DNA from: Hymenobacter sp. | GTDB lineage: Bacteria; Bacteroidota; Bacteroidia; Cytophagales; Hymenobacteraceae | Length of the DNA: 49,477 nucleotides | Direction of reading: 5' to 3' | Assembly: GCA_028288445.1 (NCBI GenBank) | Contig: JAQBNT010000151.1 | Span: 1 to 49,477 of the forward strand | In this document: piece by piece, positions 28,003 to 37,000 of the stretch | How positions within the stretch are numbered: the stretch's first letter is position 1 | How the letters are laid out: every line of letters starts with the position of its first letter | Made by a program: the position numbers and the translations under genes | Notes under the pieces: generated by a model | Told to the model about the DNA's origin: nothing | What the model saw: the letters and a program-made list of their open reading frames with translations, nothing else | Databases searched by the model: none

Positions 28003-29118
28003 TTATTTGAAGCCGTAGCCCAGCGATACAATCAGCGAGTTGGTCTGGGACGCGGCACCCAGCTTCTCCACCGCCAGGCGCGAGAGCGCCAGGTCGATGC
28101 GCAGGCCGCTCACGGCCACGCCGGCCCCGAGGCTGTACTGGCCCTTCCACTGCATGGATTGGTCCACCACGCTGCTGATTTTCTGAAAGTTGCCGGCCCC
28201 GCCGCGCAGGAACACCAGGTTCTTATAGCCCAGCTCCACGCCCAGGCGCGGGTCCACGCTCACGGTTTTGCTGGAAACCAGTGTGTTGCGCTGGCCATCG
28301 GTGGTAGCTTCCAGGTCCACGGCCACGAGGGCGGAGAATTGCTTGGGCAAATCGAAGCGGCGGCCCACGCCCAGCACGAAGCGCGGCAGCGTGATTTCGG
28401 TGCTGTTTTTCGGAATGGAGTCCGACTTGATGGCCACGTTGCTGTTCAGCCCCTTCACGTACTCGGCCGAGTTGATGTTCCAGGAATTGAACGTAGTGGT
28501 GATGTCGCGGGCCATCAGGGCCAGGTTCCAGCCCTTGCGGTTGTACTGCACCCCGGCATCGATGCCAAAGCCGTAGCCGTGGGCAAACTTGCCGATGTTG
28601 CGGTAGATGATTTTGCCGCTGCCGCCCACGCTCAGGCCTTCCGTACCCAGCTTGCGGGCGTAGGAGAGCAGCAGCGCGTAGTCGGCCACCGAGAAGTATT
28701 CAATCTTGCTGTAGTCGACGTAGCCGTACTCGTTCACCAGGGCGCGGGTATCGGCAATATTGTCGACCCCGAGGCGCAACACGCTCACACCCAGCGCGCT
28801 CTTATCATCGAGGGGCATGGAGAAGGCGGCGTAGTCGTTTTTCACTACGCCCGAAAACAGCTCGGAGTGCATCAGCACGCCGTCGTACTTGTGGGTTTGG
28901 TTGGTGAGGCCGGCGGGGTTCCAGTAGCCGGCGGTGGCATCGTTGGCCAGGCTTACCTGCACCTTGCCCATGCCCAGGGCACGGGCCCCCACGCCGATGT
29001 TCAGAAATTCGTTGCTGTACTTGGGCGTTTTGGTAGACTGCGCGGCGGCGGGCAGGGCCAGCACGGCGGTGGTCCCCACGAGGGCTAGCCCACGGGCAAC
29101 TGAGGAAAATTGAGGCAT
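28003..29118 (-). CDS. porV2: PorV/PorQ-family outer-membrane barrel, PorV2-like
   Basis: 371 residues. Signal peptide ending near LALPAAAQS. The motif NIGVGARALGMGKVQVSLANDATAGYWNPAGL is the hallmark of the PorV/PorQ (DUF3308, FadL-like) barrels; alternating beta strands continue to the C-terminal aromatic-ended SLIVSLGYGFK. PorV shuttles T9SS cargo from the translocon to PorU. The pairing with the C25 gene 78 bases downstream supports that role. Canonical PorV elsewhere in the genome cannot be excluded, so this is named as the PorV2-like partner. ATG 29118 is chosen over 29157 because the signal peptide starts there. Confidence 0.8.
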   Translation of the reverse strand: MPQFSSVARGLALVGTTAVLALPAAAQSTKTPKYSNEFLNIGVGARALGMGKVQVSLANDATAGYWNPAGLTNQTHKYDGVLMHSELFSGVVKNDYAAFSMPLDDKSALGVSVLRLGVDNIADTRALVNEYGYVDYSKIEYFSVADYALLLSYARKLGTEGLSVGGSGKIIYRNIGKFAHGYGFGIDAGVQYNRKGWNLALMARDITTTFNSWNINSAEYVKGLNSNVAIKSDSIPKNSTEITLPRFVLGVGRRFDLPKQFSALVAVDLEATTDGQRNTLVSSKTVSVDPRLGVELGYKNLVFLRGGAGNFQKISSVVDQSMQWKGQYSLGAGVAVSGLRIDLALSRLAVEKLGAASQTNSLIVSLGYGFK

Positions 29119-29506
29119 AGAAAGGGAACTAGTAAAGTTTGCGCGGACGGAACGCAAGTTACTCCATTATAGTGCGTCCGGCCCCGCGAATTTCAAGCCA
29201 GAATACCGGATGCGGGCTGCTTCTGCCGAATACCGCTTGGCAGTGTCCATCTTTTTATAGCCTGTAGTGCTACTGCCCAAGCCTGGAGTGAGCCCCTGCC
29301 CTACCAGACCGTCCACGAATATCATGGCTAAAAGCGAAGCTATTGGCGAAACCCTATCAGATTTAACAAAAATTTTATCTCTGATAATCAATGGGTAACA
29401 AAGTATTTTAATCCATTCGGTTGAATTATTTATCCAGTACCTTGCGTTACAAAGTACCTACCATACATTTGTACTGTTCGTCACCCACTAGTCAACCTAC
29501 TCGCCC
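29119..29506. other. Divergent intergenic region between porV2 and padR
   Basis: The region is AT-richer than its surroundings and holds the padR promoter at its right end. A 74-codon minus-strand frame (29167-29391) has no family signal or start context and is not called. No repeat or hairpin of note was seen. Confidence 0.5.
29442..29471 (+). promoter_or_regulatory. Bacteroidota-type promoter of padR-pspC
   Basis: TTG at 29442-29444 and TACATTTG at 29464-29471 with a 19-base gap match the TTTG/TTG...TAnnTTTG consensus. It lies 35 bases before the padR ATG and is the best full promoter match in the window. A PadR autoregulatory operator would be expected nearby but is not evident. Confidence 0.6.
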
Positions 29507-29854
29507 ATGAAACTCGAGAACACCCAGGTTCAGATGCGCAAGGGAATCCTTGAGTTCTGCATCCTGGAAATCATCGCCCGCGGCGAAGCCTACGCCTCCG
29601 ACATGCTGGAGGAGCTGACTTCGGCCCGCATGATAGTGGTGGAGGGCACGCTCTACCCGCTGCTGACCCGCCTCAAAAACGCCGCCCTCCTGGACTATGT
29701 GTGGAAGGAAAGCACCAGCGGCCCGCCCCGCAAATACTACACCCTTACCGAAGACGGCCGGAAATTTCTGGAGGAGCTGCGCGATACCTGGGAGGAAATG
29801 GCCACCTCAGTGGGCATCATCCGCCACAGCCGGCCGCCCGGCGATATTCGCTAA
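29507..29854 (+). CDS. PadR family transcriptional regulator
   Basis: 115 residues. A winged-helix domain with the typical PadR sequence (QMRKGILEFCILEIIARGEAYASDMLEEL, VVEGTLYPLLTRLKNAALL, GPPRKYYTLTEDGRKFLEEL). PadR proteins repress their own operon and release DNA on ligand binding or stress. The gene is 61 bases upstream of the PspC/GIN membrane gene, and this pairing suggests it controls that gene. Confidence 0.92.
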   Translation: MKLENTQVQMRKGILEFCILEIIARGEAYASDMLEELTSARMIVVEGTLYPLLTRLKNAALLDYVWKESTSGPPRKYYTLTEDGRKFLEELRDTWEEMATSVGIIRHSRPPGDIR

Positions 29855-29915
29855 CTCCCCTTCTTTTTCTGCTTCACTCACCAGCATTCAATTGGCCCGT
29901 TCGGCCTTCTTTCAC

Positions 29916-32576
29916 ATGAAAAAGAACATCAGTATCAACCTGCAAGGCATCATCTTCCACATCGAGGAAGACGGTTTTGAAGTCCTTAGCCGCTACCTGG
30001 CCGAGGTGAAAGCCCACTTTGCCAACTACCGCGGCCACGAGGACATTGTGGCCGACATCGAGGGCCGCATCGCCGAGCTGTTCTCGGCCCGCCTCTCGCC
30101 CATGCAGCAGGTCATCAGCCTAGGCGACGTGAACGCCATGACGGCCAAAATGGGCCGCGTGAGCGACTTCGCCCCCGAGGCCGACGAGGACGACGAGGTA
30201 GCTGCCGACGAGGCCACCGCCGCTTCGGCTGGCTTTGGCCGCGCTGCCGACCCCTATACCGCCGCAGCCGCCGCTGCTGCCACCGCCACCGACGAGCCCA
30301 AGCGCCTGTACCGCGACATGGCCAACCGCAAAGTGGCGGGCGTGGCCGCCGGCATCGCCCAATACTTCGCCGTGAATCCGCTTTGGATTCGTCTGGCCCT
30401 GATATTCGGCACCGTTTTTTCGCCGGCCGTTAACGTATGGTCGCGCCACGACATGCGGGTGGATTTCGGTGGCTGGCTGGTGCTGGCCTACATCATCCTC
30501 TGGATTTTGCTGCCCAAGCGCTACGACGCCCCCGCGCACCCCGAGGCCCTGCTGAACTCGGGCCCGCTGGCCGGCCGCCGCTTGTTCCGCGACACGGGCA
30601 CCGGCAAAGTAGCCGGGGTATCGGCCGGCCTGGCCGCCTACTTCAACATTGACGTGACGCTGGTGCGGGTGATAATGCTGGCCGGCCTGTTTGCCGGAGG
30701 CTTCACCTTCCTGCTCTACATCATACTATGGATAGTATTGCCCGAGGCCAAAACGGTCTCGGACAAGCTCCGTATGCGCGGCGACGCCATCACGCTGGAA
30801 AGCTTCGACAGCAGCGCCCGCAGCAACGCCTTCGCCGATGGCCCGGTGACCACCAACCGCCCCGTGGGTGAATTTGTGGAGGATGCCGCCCGCACGCTGC
30901 GCCCGGCCGTTGATTTTGTGGGCTCGGCCATTCGGGTAGTGGCAGGCATCCTGCTGACGATGACTGGCTTTGGCTTGCTCCTGGCGCTGGCCATTGGCTT
31001 GGGCGCGAGCATTGGCCTGTTTCCCAATGCCGAAAACATGATTTTCACCCACGTGCTGCTCAATGGTGTGCCCACCTGGGGCCTGCTGGCCGGCTTTCTG
31101 GCCCTGGGTATTCCGGCACTGGCTTTGCTGCTGAGCGGTTTGAACCTGCTATTCCGCCGTTCGCTGATGACGCGCACCGTGGCGTTGTCGCTGCTGGGAA
31201 TTTGGTTGCTGAGCATTGTGGGCGTGACGGTAGCCGCCGTGCGCCAAAACCGTAACTTCCAGTACGATGCCGAGGTTGAGCAGCTGGAGCAGTTCTCCAA
31301 GCTGACCACGCCGGTACTCATGTTCGACTCGCGCCGTGTGGACCGCGACTGGGAACAGCACGTCGATGTGAACCTCGCCGCGGCCGACAGCGGCAAAGTG
31401 GTGGAAGTGCTGCGCACCCTGAGCGCCAAAGGCGTGAACGAAGCCGAAGCCCGTCGCACGGCCCTCACCACCATCGACTACACGGTGCGCCCCAGCGGCG
31501 ACTCGTCGCTGGTGTTCGACGACCATTTCTCCTTCCTGCCCAACTCGGCTTACCGCAAGCAGGAGCTGAGCCTCACCATCCGCTTGCCCCGCGACCGCAC
31601 CTTCCGCATGAGCCGCGACTTCGCCTTCAACATCCTCGACGACGACGACTTCGTGGGCAACCGCCGCCCTGAAGACCCCGAGCAGCACCAGTACCGCCTG
31701 CGTGGCAACAAGTTAGAGTGCATCGGCTGCACCGACGAGCAGCTTGGCCGCGATGAAGAGGATAACGACAACGATGGCCAAACGCATATCAACATCGACA
31801 GCGACGACAACAATGATGGCGCCGACAGCAACGATGACGACGACAGCGGCGACGACGAGGCCTCCAACAGCGGCACCACCATCAACTACGGCGGCGCCCC
31901 CTCCTTCGACACCGACCTGAACAGCTACGGCAGCGCCCGCCGCACCTTCCAGGAATCCGGTTTTAGCCGGGTGAGCGTGGCCGGCGGCTACCGCTTGGTG
32001 GTGCGCCACGGCGACAGCTTCAAAGTGGAAGCCGGCGGCAACGACAAGGCCCTGAGCGAGATGCGCGTGGAACTCCACGGCAACGAGTTGCAAATCGGTC
32101 CTCGCAACAGCAGCGGCTTTTTCGGCGGCCACTGGGGCAACAACCAGAGCAAGGTGCTCATCCGCATCGAGCTGCCCAACATCGACCACCTGGAGTTGGC
32201 CGGGGCCGTGCACGCCGATTTCGGCGGCTTTGAGCGCCAGGAAGAGCTGCACGTGGAGCAGGCCGGCGCCAGCCACCTGCGCCTCAACGGCAGCTTCGGC
32301 ACCCTGAAACTAGACCAGGCCGGCGCCTGCCGCACCACCGCCACCGGCCAGGCCGATAACCTCGACCTCGACGCCGCCGGGGCCTGCGAGCTGGCCGGGG
32401 CCAACCTCAAAACCATCGACACCAAGGTTTCCATTGCCGGCGTGTGCAAGGCCCGCCTCAACGTGACCGGCAGCCTGGAAGGCGACGCCGTGGGGGCCAG
32501 CGAAGTAGCCTACAGTGGCAAGCCCTCCCGGGTGAAAATGGACGCCACCGGCCCTTCCAGCATCAAGCACCTGTAA
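29916..32576 (+). CDS. Double PspC-domain membrane protein with C-terminal GIN (DUF2807) domain
   Basis: 886 residues. An N-terminal ~100-residue domain (NISINLQGIIFHIEEDGFEVL) precedes PspC domain 1 (about 127-200, RLYRDMANRKVAGVAAGIAQYF) and PspC domain 2 (about 219-282, RLFRDTGTGKVAGVSAGLAAYF). Two to three further membrane segments (about 345-460) lead to an extracytoplasmic region, an Asp/Asn-rich linker (about 609-651) and a GIN/DUF2807 beta-helix (about 672-885) with repeated AGA/AGAC turns. PspC proteins sense envelope stress; GIN domains are putative adhesion or sensing modules. With padR it forms a likely stress operon. The longer frame from 29697 only overlaps padR. Confidence 0.88.
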   Translation: MKKNISINLQGIIFHIEEDGFEVLSRYLAEVKAHFANYRGHEDIVADIEGRIAELFSARLSPMQQVISLGDVNAMTAKMGRVSDFAPEADEDDEVAADEATAASAGFGRAADPYTAAAAAAATATDEPKRLYRDMANRKVAGVAAGIAQYFAVNPLWIRLALIFGTVFSPAVNVWSRHDMRVDFGGWLVLAYIILWILLPKRYDAPAHPEALLNSGPLAGRRLFRDTGTGKVAGVSAGLAAYFNIDVTLVRVIMLAGLFAGGFTFLLYIILWIVLPEAKTVSDKLRMRGDAITLESFDSSARSNAFADGPVTTNRPVGEFVEDAARTLRPAVDFVGSAIRVVAGILLTMTGFGLLLALAIGLGASIGLFPNAENMIFTHVLLNGVPTWGLLAGFLALGIPALALLLSGLNLLFRRSLMTRTVALSLLGIWLLSIVGVTVAAVRQNRNFQYDAEVEQLEQFSKLTTPVLMFDSRRVDRDWEQHVDVNLAAADSGKVVEVLRTLSAKGVNEAEARRTALTTIDYTVRPSGDSSLVFDDHFSFLPNSAYRKQELSLTIRLPRDRTFRMSRDFAFNILDDDDFVGNRRPEDPEQHQYRLRGNKLECIGCTDEQLGRDEEDNDNDGQTHINIDSDDNNDGADSNDDDDSGDDEASNSGTTINYGGAPSFDTDLNSYGSARRTFQESGFSRVSVAGGYRLVVRHGDSFKVEAGGNDKALSEMRVELHGNELQIGPRNSSGFFGGHWGNNQSKVLIRIELPNIDHLELAGAVHADFGGFERQEELHVEQAGASHLRLNGSFGTLKLDQAGACRTTATGQADNLDLDAAGACELAGANLKTIDTKVSIAGVCKARLNVTGSLEGDAVGASEVAYSGKPSRVKMDATGPSSIKHL

Positions 32577-32670
32577 TTGCCAGAATTTCTTTGTTACCAA
32601 ATAGTGCTATAGGCAACCTTCTTCCGTATAGCAGCATCTATCCCCCGAAACCAAAAAAAAGAAGCCAGGC

Positions 32671-34110
32671 TTAGTTTGGTGAGTGAACGAGGCCTCCTTC
32701 CGGAGCCAGTCCTTTGGCCGCCCCCTGCTGCAACAGGAAGGCCAGGGCTGGCTCCATTTCGTTTTTAATGATGCCGTCGAGAATGGCTTCCATCACGGCT
32801 TCCTTCAGCTCCCCCACTTGGCGTGAAGGTTTCAGCCCGAAGGTTTCCATGATGATTTCGCCGGTGATAACGGGCCGGAAGCTGCGCAGGTGGTCCTTTT
32901 CCTCCACTTCCTTCAGCTTCTCCTCCACCTGCCCGAAGTTGCGCAAATACCGCTCCTTGCGGGTGTGGTCCTTGCTCGTGATGTCGGCCCGGCACAGCAG
33001 CATCAACCGGTCAATATCTTCGCCGGCCTCAAACAGCAGGCGGCGCACGGCCGAGTCGGTCACCGTTTCCTTCACCAGCGCGATGGGGCGTAGGTGCAGC
33101 TTCACCAGCTTCTGCACCATGCGCATCTCCTCGCCCAGCGGCAATTTCAAATCGGTGAAAATGCCGGGCACCCAGCGGGCTCCCTTGTCCTCGTGGCCGT
33201 GGAAGGTCCAGCCCACGCGCTGGTCGTAGCGCTTGGTGGCGGGCTTAGCGATGTCGTGCAGCACGGCGGCCCAGCGCAGCCACAGGTCGCCCCCGGCGGC
33301 GGCCACGTTATCCAGCACTTGCAGGGTATGGTAGAAATTGTCCTTGTGCGCGTGGGTGCCCACTTTTTCCACCCCGTGCAACAGCGCCATTTTCGGGAAG
33401 ATGAGCTGCAAAAGCCCCGTCTGAAACAGCAGCTTGAACCCGTAGCTCGGCGTCGGCGACTCGATAATCTTGTTTAGCTCGACGGTAATCCGCTCCTGCG
33501 ACACAATCTTTATCCGGTCCTTATTCCGAATAATGGCGTCGAACGTATCGGGTTCAATATCAAAGTTGAGCTGCGAGGCGAAGCGCACGGCGCGCATCAT
33601 GCGTAGCGGGTCGTCGGAGAAGGTCACGTCCGGCCCCAGCGGCGTGCGGATGGTTTTGCTGGCCAGGTCCTTCATGCCCTCGTAGCGGTCCACCAGTTCC
33701 CCAAAATTTTCCGGGTTCAGGCTCAGGCCGAGAGCGTTGATGGTGAAGTCGCGGCGGGCCAAATCCTCTTCCAGCGTACCGGCCTGCACCTCCGGCTTGC
33801 GGCTTTCGGTGCGGTAGCTCTCCTTGCGGGCTCCCACGAATTCAATGTCGCCGGCCTCCTTGGTCGGCAGCATGGCGGTGCCGAAGTTCTTGAAAACCTG
33901 CACGCGGCCCCGGCCTTTCAGCTTGTTGCCCACGGCCTGCGCCAGCGCAATGCCATCGCCCACCGTCACCACGTCAATGTCCTTGCTCTCGCGCCCCAGC
34001 GCCAAATCCCGCACGTAGCCGCCGATGACGTAAGCCGGCTGTTTCAGTTCAGCCGCCGCCTCGGCGATGGTATGGAAAATGGGCAATTCGGGCAGTTTAG
34101 GCGTGTTCAT
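32671..34110 (-). CDS. cca: CCA tRNA nucleotidyltransferase with HD domain
   Basis: 479 residues. It adds or repairs the 3' CCA end of tRNAs from CTP and ATP. Seen: nucleotidyltransferase motif YVIGGYVRDLALGRESKDID, RRDFTINALGL, RTPLGPDVTFSDDPLRMMRAVRFA, the neck/body segment, and an HD domain (WAAVLHDIAKP) with a C-terminal arm. The ATG at 34110 fits; a GAACTTTG motif 4-11 bases upstream resembles a degenerate -7 element. The longer frame to 34215 enters an inverted repeat. Confidence 0.93.
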   Translation of the reverse strand: MNTPKLPELPIFHTIAEAAAELKQPAYVIGGYVRDLALGRESKDIDVVTVGDGIALAQAVGNKLKGRGRVQVFKNFGTAMLPTKEAGDIEFVGARKESYRTESRKPEVQAGTLEEDLARRDFTINALGLSLNPENFGELVDRYEGMKDLASKTIRTPLGPDVTFSDDPLRMMRAVRFASQLNFDIEPDTFDAIIRNKDRIKIVSQERITVELNKIIESPTPSYGFKLLFQTGLLQLIFPKMALLHGVEKVGTHAHKDNFYHTLQVLDNVAAAGGDLWLRWAAVLHDIAKPATKRYDQRVGWTFHGHEDKGARWVPGIFTDLKLPLGEEMRMVQKLVKLHLRPIALVKETVTDSAVRRLLFEAGEDIDRLMLLCRADITSKDHTRKERYLRNFGQVEEKLKEVEEKDHLRSFRPVITGEIIMETFGLKPSRQVGELKEAVMEAILDGIIKNEMEPALAFLLQQGAAKGLAPEGGLVHSPN

Positions 34111-34147
34111 GGGTGCAAAGTTCGGCGATGGATGCACAATGCCGCCT

Positions 34148-34379
34148 GTCATTGTGAGTGGAGCGCAGCGGAAGGCGGCAATCCGAAGAACAGCGTAGCT
34201 AATCCGTCCTGTCAAAACCAGACGCTTTCTTCCATCAGAAAGCCCCGGCGCTAAAGAGCATCGGGGCTTTTGAGTTGAAAAAGAGCCTTGTCACGTCTCA
34301 GGGTTGGTCGCGTTGGGAGGACGGATTAGCTACGCTGTCCTTCGGGTGCCGCCTTCCGCTGCGCTCCACTCGCAATGAC
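34148..34379. repeat. Composite inverted repeat E3 with ~60-bp arms
   Basis: Arms 34148-34210 and 34318-34379 are reverse complements with few differences (gtcattgtgagtggagcgca ... tgcgctccactcgcaatgac, then attagctacgctg). The outer third is related to E1, E2, E4 and E5. The ~107-bp centre carries its own hairpin. It separates cca from tsaC. Confidence 0.82.
34235..34273. terminator. Hairpin inside E3, possible terminator for tsaC
   Basis: tcagaaagccccg / cggggcttttga arms around a 14-base loop. The T runs are short, so termination strength is uncertain. Confidence 0.45.
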
Positions 34380-34397
34380 AAACGTACCTACCCGCCT

Positions 34398-34970
34398 TTA
34401 CTCCCGCACCACCTCCAGCTTGCCGCCCTCACCCAGCCGCACCACCCGCGAAGGCGCGGTGCGCGTGGCATCGTCCTGCCGCCAGTTCACCACGTGGTCG
34501 GCCCCGCGCACGATAGCCGGGTCCACCTCTGCATAGACCGCCGGAGTCGGTTCGCCGGCTTTGTTGGCCGAAGTCGACACCAGCCCGTGCCCGAGTCGCC
34601 GCACCACTTTAAAGCAAAACTCGTCCTCCACCACGCGCAGGCCCACGGTGCCATCCGGCCCCACCAGTTCCTTTGCCACGGCCCGGCCGGCGGGCAGGAT
34701 GTAGGTGGTCGGCCGCGTATCGGCGGCCAGCATCGCCTCCAGCTCAGCGGGCACTTCGGCGGCGTAGCGCTTCATCATGGCCAAATCGGCCACCAGCACG
34801 ATGCTGGGCTTGCCGGCCTCGCGGCCCTTCAGCTTGTAGAGCTCCTTCACGGCGGGCGGCGCTTCGGCATCGCAGCCCAGGCCCCACACCGTATCGGTCG
34901 GGTACAGAACAACTTGCTGCAACAGCAGCGCATCAACGGCAGCTTCTACTTCTTGTTGGAAACGGTTCAT
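34398..34970 (-). CDS. tsaC: L-threonylcarbamoyladenylate synthase (TsaC/Sua5/YrdC)
   Basis: 190 residues, YrdC domain only (no Sua5 C-terminal extension). It makes threonylcarbamoyl-AMP from threonine, bicarbonate and ATP for the t6A37 modification of ANN-decoding tRNAs. Motifs: VLYPTDTVWGLGCDA, ELYKLKGREAGKPSIVLV, TVGLRVVEDEF, LVSTSANKAGEPT and a C-terminal PSRVVRLGEG. Functionally related to the neighbouring cca gene (tRNA maturation), though E3 lies between them. Confidence 0.92.
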   Translation of the reverse strand: MNRFQQEVEAAVDALLLQQVVLYPTDTVWGLGCDAEAPPAVKELYKLKGREAGKPSIVLVADLAMMKRYAAEVPAELEAMLAADTRPTTYILPAGRAVAKELVGPDGTVGLRVVEDEFCFKVVRRLGHGLVSTSANKAGEPTPAVYAEVDPAIVRGADHVVNWRQDDATRTAPSRVVRLGEGGKLEVVRE

Positions 34971-34975
34971 AGTGG

Positions 34976-35072
34976 TAGCGCGGACTTTCAGTCAGCGAGT
35001 AAGCGGTAATAAATCAGAAAGTAATGCTCATGCAGCCTCCATGGGTTGCTGGCGGACCAAAGTCCGCGCTAC
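34976..35072. repeat. Short inverted repeat around the tsaC-mce junction
   Basis: Perfect 14-bp arms gtagcgcggacttt (34976-34989) and aaagtccgcgctac (35059-35072), 69 bases apart. The right arm supplies the TAG stop codon of the epimerase gene (35071-35069). Confidence 0.7.
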
Positions 35073-35473
35073 TTAATTGTCTGGCACAGCTCCACTAGTA
35101 CGCCGGCAGCGCTTTTCGGGTGCACGAAGCACACCAGCTTATTATCGGCCCCGCGCTTGGGCTCCTCGTTCAGAAGCACGAAGCCCTCCCCTTTCAGCCG
35201 CGCCATCTCCGCCCGAATATCATCCACTTCAAACGCTACATGGTGAATGCCCTCCGGCTTTTTGGCCAGGAATTTCGTGATGGCGCTATCCGGTGAAGTG
35301 CCAGCCAGCAGCTCAATCTTCGAGCCGCCGACCTGAAAGAAAACGGTATCCACGGCCTCACTGGCCACGTGCTCCTTCTTATAGGGAGCCGCGCCGAGCA
35401 GCGTGGTGTAAAGCGCGGTGGCGGCTTCGAGGTCGTACACGGCCAGGCCGAGGTGTTCGAGGTTGGTAATCAT
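35069..35473 (-). CDS. mce: Methylmalonyl-CoA epimerase
   Basis: 134 residues, a VOC/glyoxalase-fold metalloenzyme that interconverts the 2R and 2S forms of methylmalonyl-CoA. Features: NLEHLGLAVYDLE with metal ligand H7, FFQVGGSKIELL, the segment GIHHVAFEVDDI, and the terminal glutamate in GVLVELCQ. Methylmalonyl-CoA mutase genes are not in the window. The gene is 98 bases upstream of tsaC on the same strand. Confidence 0.92.
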   Translation of the reverse strand: MITNLEHLGLAVYDLEAATALYTTLLGAAPYKKEHVASEAVDTVFFQVGGSKIELLAGTSPDSAITKFLAKKPEGIHHVAFEVDDIRAEMARLKGEGFVLLNEEPKRGADNKLVCFVHPKSAAGVLVELCQTIK

Positions 35474-35582
35474 GGGTGATGATTTTAAGGGAGAATGACG
35501 CTAGCCGGGCAAAAAAGCGGGATTTACCGCGCATTTCGTGCCGTTGCCGGAAGTCGGCGCATTTCCTTATTTAGATTGTGTC

Positions 35583-35590
35583 TACTTTTG
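35583..35590 (+). promoter_or_regulatory. -7 element (TACTTTTG) upstream of iscS
   Basis: Exact TAnnTTTG match, 92 bases before the iscS ATG. No IscR-type operator could be recognised. Confidence 0.4.
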
Positions 35591-35682
35591 TAGGACCAAA
35601 GAAAACTGATTGCCCCCGAACCGTGTTCTAAAGGCCAACCAGGCTTTCATTGGTTTATCTTTTTGCTATACCGCTGCGCGCA

Positions 35683-36897
35683 ATGCTGAAGCTCCCCATT
35701 TACCTCGACAACAACGCCACCACGCCGCTCGACCCACGTGTGCTGGAGGCCATGATGCCTTATCTGACCGATGTATTCGGCAACGCGGCCTCCCGCAACC
35801 ACCCCTTCGGCTGGGCCGCCGAGGAAGGCGTTGACTACGCCCGCGAGCAGATTTCGAAGCTCATCAACTGCGACGCCAAGGAAATCATCTTCACCTCGGG
35901 CGCTACCGAATCGGATAACCTGGGCATCAAGGGCGTGTTCGAGATGTATAGCCAAAAGGGCAACCACGTCATCACCGCCACCACCGAGCACAAAGCGGTG
36001 CTCGATACCTGCAAGCACATCGAGAAACTGGGCGGCCGGGTAACCTACCTGCCCGTCGACGAAAAAGGCCTCATCAGCCTCGCCGACCTTGAAGCCGCCA
36101 TGACGCCTCAGACCATCTTGGTGACCATCATGTACGGCAACAACGAGACGGGCACCATCCAGCCCATCCGCGAAATCGCCAAAATTGCCCATGCCCACGG
36201 TGCCCTGTTCATGACGGACGGCACTCAGGCCGTCGGTAAAATCCCGGTTGACGTGCTGGCTGATGGCATTGATATCATGGCCTTCACGGCCCACAAAATG
36301 TACGGCCCGAAAGGCGTGGGTGCCCTCTACGTGCGCCGCAAGAACCCCCGGGTGAAAGTGACCGCCCAGATGGACGGTGGCGGCCACGAGCGTGGCATGC
36401 GCTCGGGCACCCTCAACGTGCCCGGCATTGTGGGCCTGGGCAAGGCCTGCGAGCTGGCCCGCCTCGAAATGGACGCCGACACCGCGCGCCTGAGCGCCAT
36501 GCGCGACCGCCTCGAAAAGGAGCTCACCACGCTGGAAGAAAGCTACATCAACGGCTCGGTGGAACACCGCTTGCCGCACGTTACGAACATCAGCTTCAAG
36601 TACGTGGAAGGCGAAGGCCTGATGATGGGCGTGAAGGATTTGGCCGTATCTTCCGGTTCGGCCTGTACCTCGGCCTCGCTGGAACCCAGCTACGTGCTCA
36701 AGGCCCTGGGTCTGAGCGACGACCTGGCCCACAGCAGCCTGCGCTTCGGCCTGAGCCGCTTCACCACCGACGAGCAAATCGACTACGCCATCGGCCACGT
36801 AAAAGAGGCTGTGACCAAGCTCCGCGAAATGTCGCCCCTGTGGGAGATGTTCAAGGAAGGCGTCGATTTGAGCAAAATCGAGTGGGCAGAACATTAA
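35683..36897 (+). CDS. iscS: Cysteine desulfurase IscS
   Basis: 404 residues. A PLP enzyme that takes sulfur from cysteine for Fe-S clusters and tRNA thiolation. Seen: [29 protein letters not shown] with H103, [17 protein letters not shown] with PLP lysine K205, [12 protein letters not shown], and the persulfide loop [14 protein letters not shown] with C328. The long C-terminal IscS-type tail is present. It heads the cluster iscS-iscU-unknown-iscA. The ATG at 35683 gives [14 protein letters not shown]. Confidence 0.95.
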   Translation: MLKLPIYLDNNATTPLDPRVLEAMMPYLTDVFGNAASRNHPFGWAAEEGVDYAREQISKLINCDAKEIIFTSGATESDNLGIKGVFEMYSQKGNHVITATTEHKAVLDTCKHIEKLGGRVTYLPVDEKGLISLADLEAAMTPQTILVTIMYGNNETGTIQPIREIAKIAHAHGALFMTDGTQAVGKIPVDVLADGIDIMAFTAHKMYGPKGVGALYVRRKNPRVKVTAQMDGGGHERGMRSGTLNVPGIVGLGKACELARLEMDADTARLSAMRDRLEKELTTLEESYINGSVEHRLPHVTNISFKYVEGEGLMMGVKDLAVSSGSACTSASLEPSYVLKALGLSDDLAHSSLRFGLSRFTTDEQIDYAIGHVKEAVTKLREMSPLWEMFKEGVDLSKIEWAEH

Positions 36898-36906
36898 TAA
36901 AATGAG

Positions 36907-36980
36907 GAATGAAGAATGAGGAATGAAGAATTGACTTCGGACGCTCATTTTAAAAATTCCTCATTCCTCATTCTTAATTC
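36907..36980. repeat. AT-rich inverted repeat in the iscS-iscU spacer
   Basis: 26-bp arms 36907-36932 and 36955-36980 differ at only two positions (gaagaatgaggaatga / tcattcctcattctt). The hairpin ends 20 bases before the iscU ATG. It has a different sequence from the GC-rich REP family of the window. Confidence 0.75.
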
Positions 36981-37000
36981 AAAATTAAAGCGAAGCGAAA

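Noticed and set aside
29167..29391. 74-codon minus-strand frame between porV2 and padR
   Set aside because: No signal peptide, family motif, promoter or terminator support.
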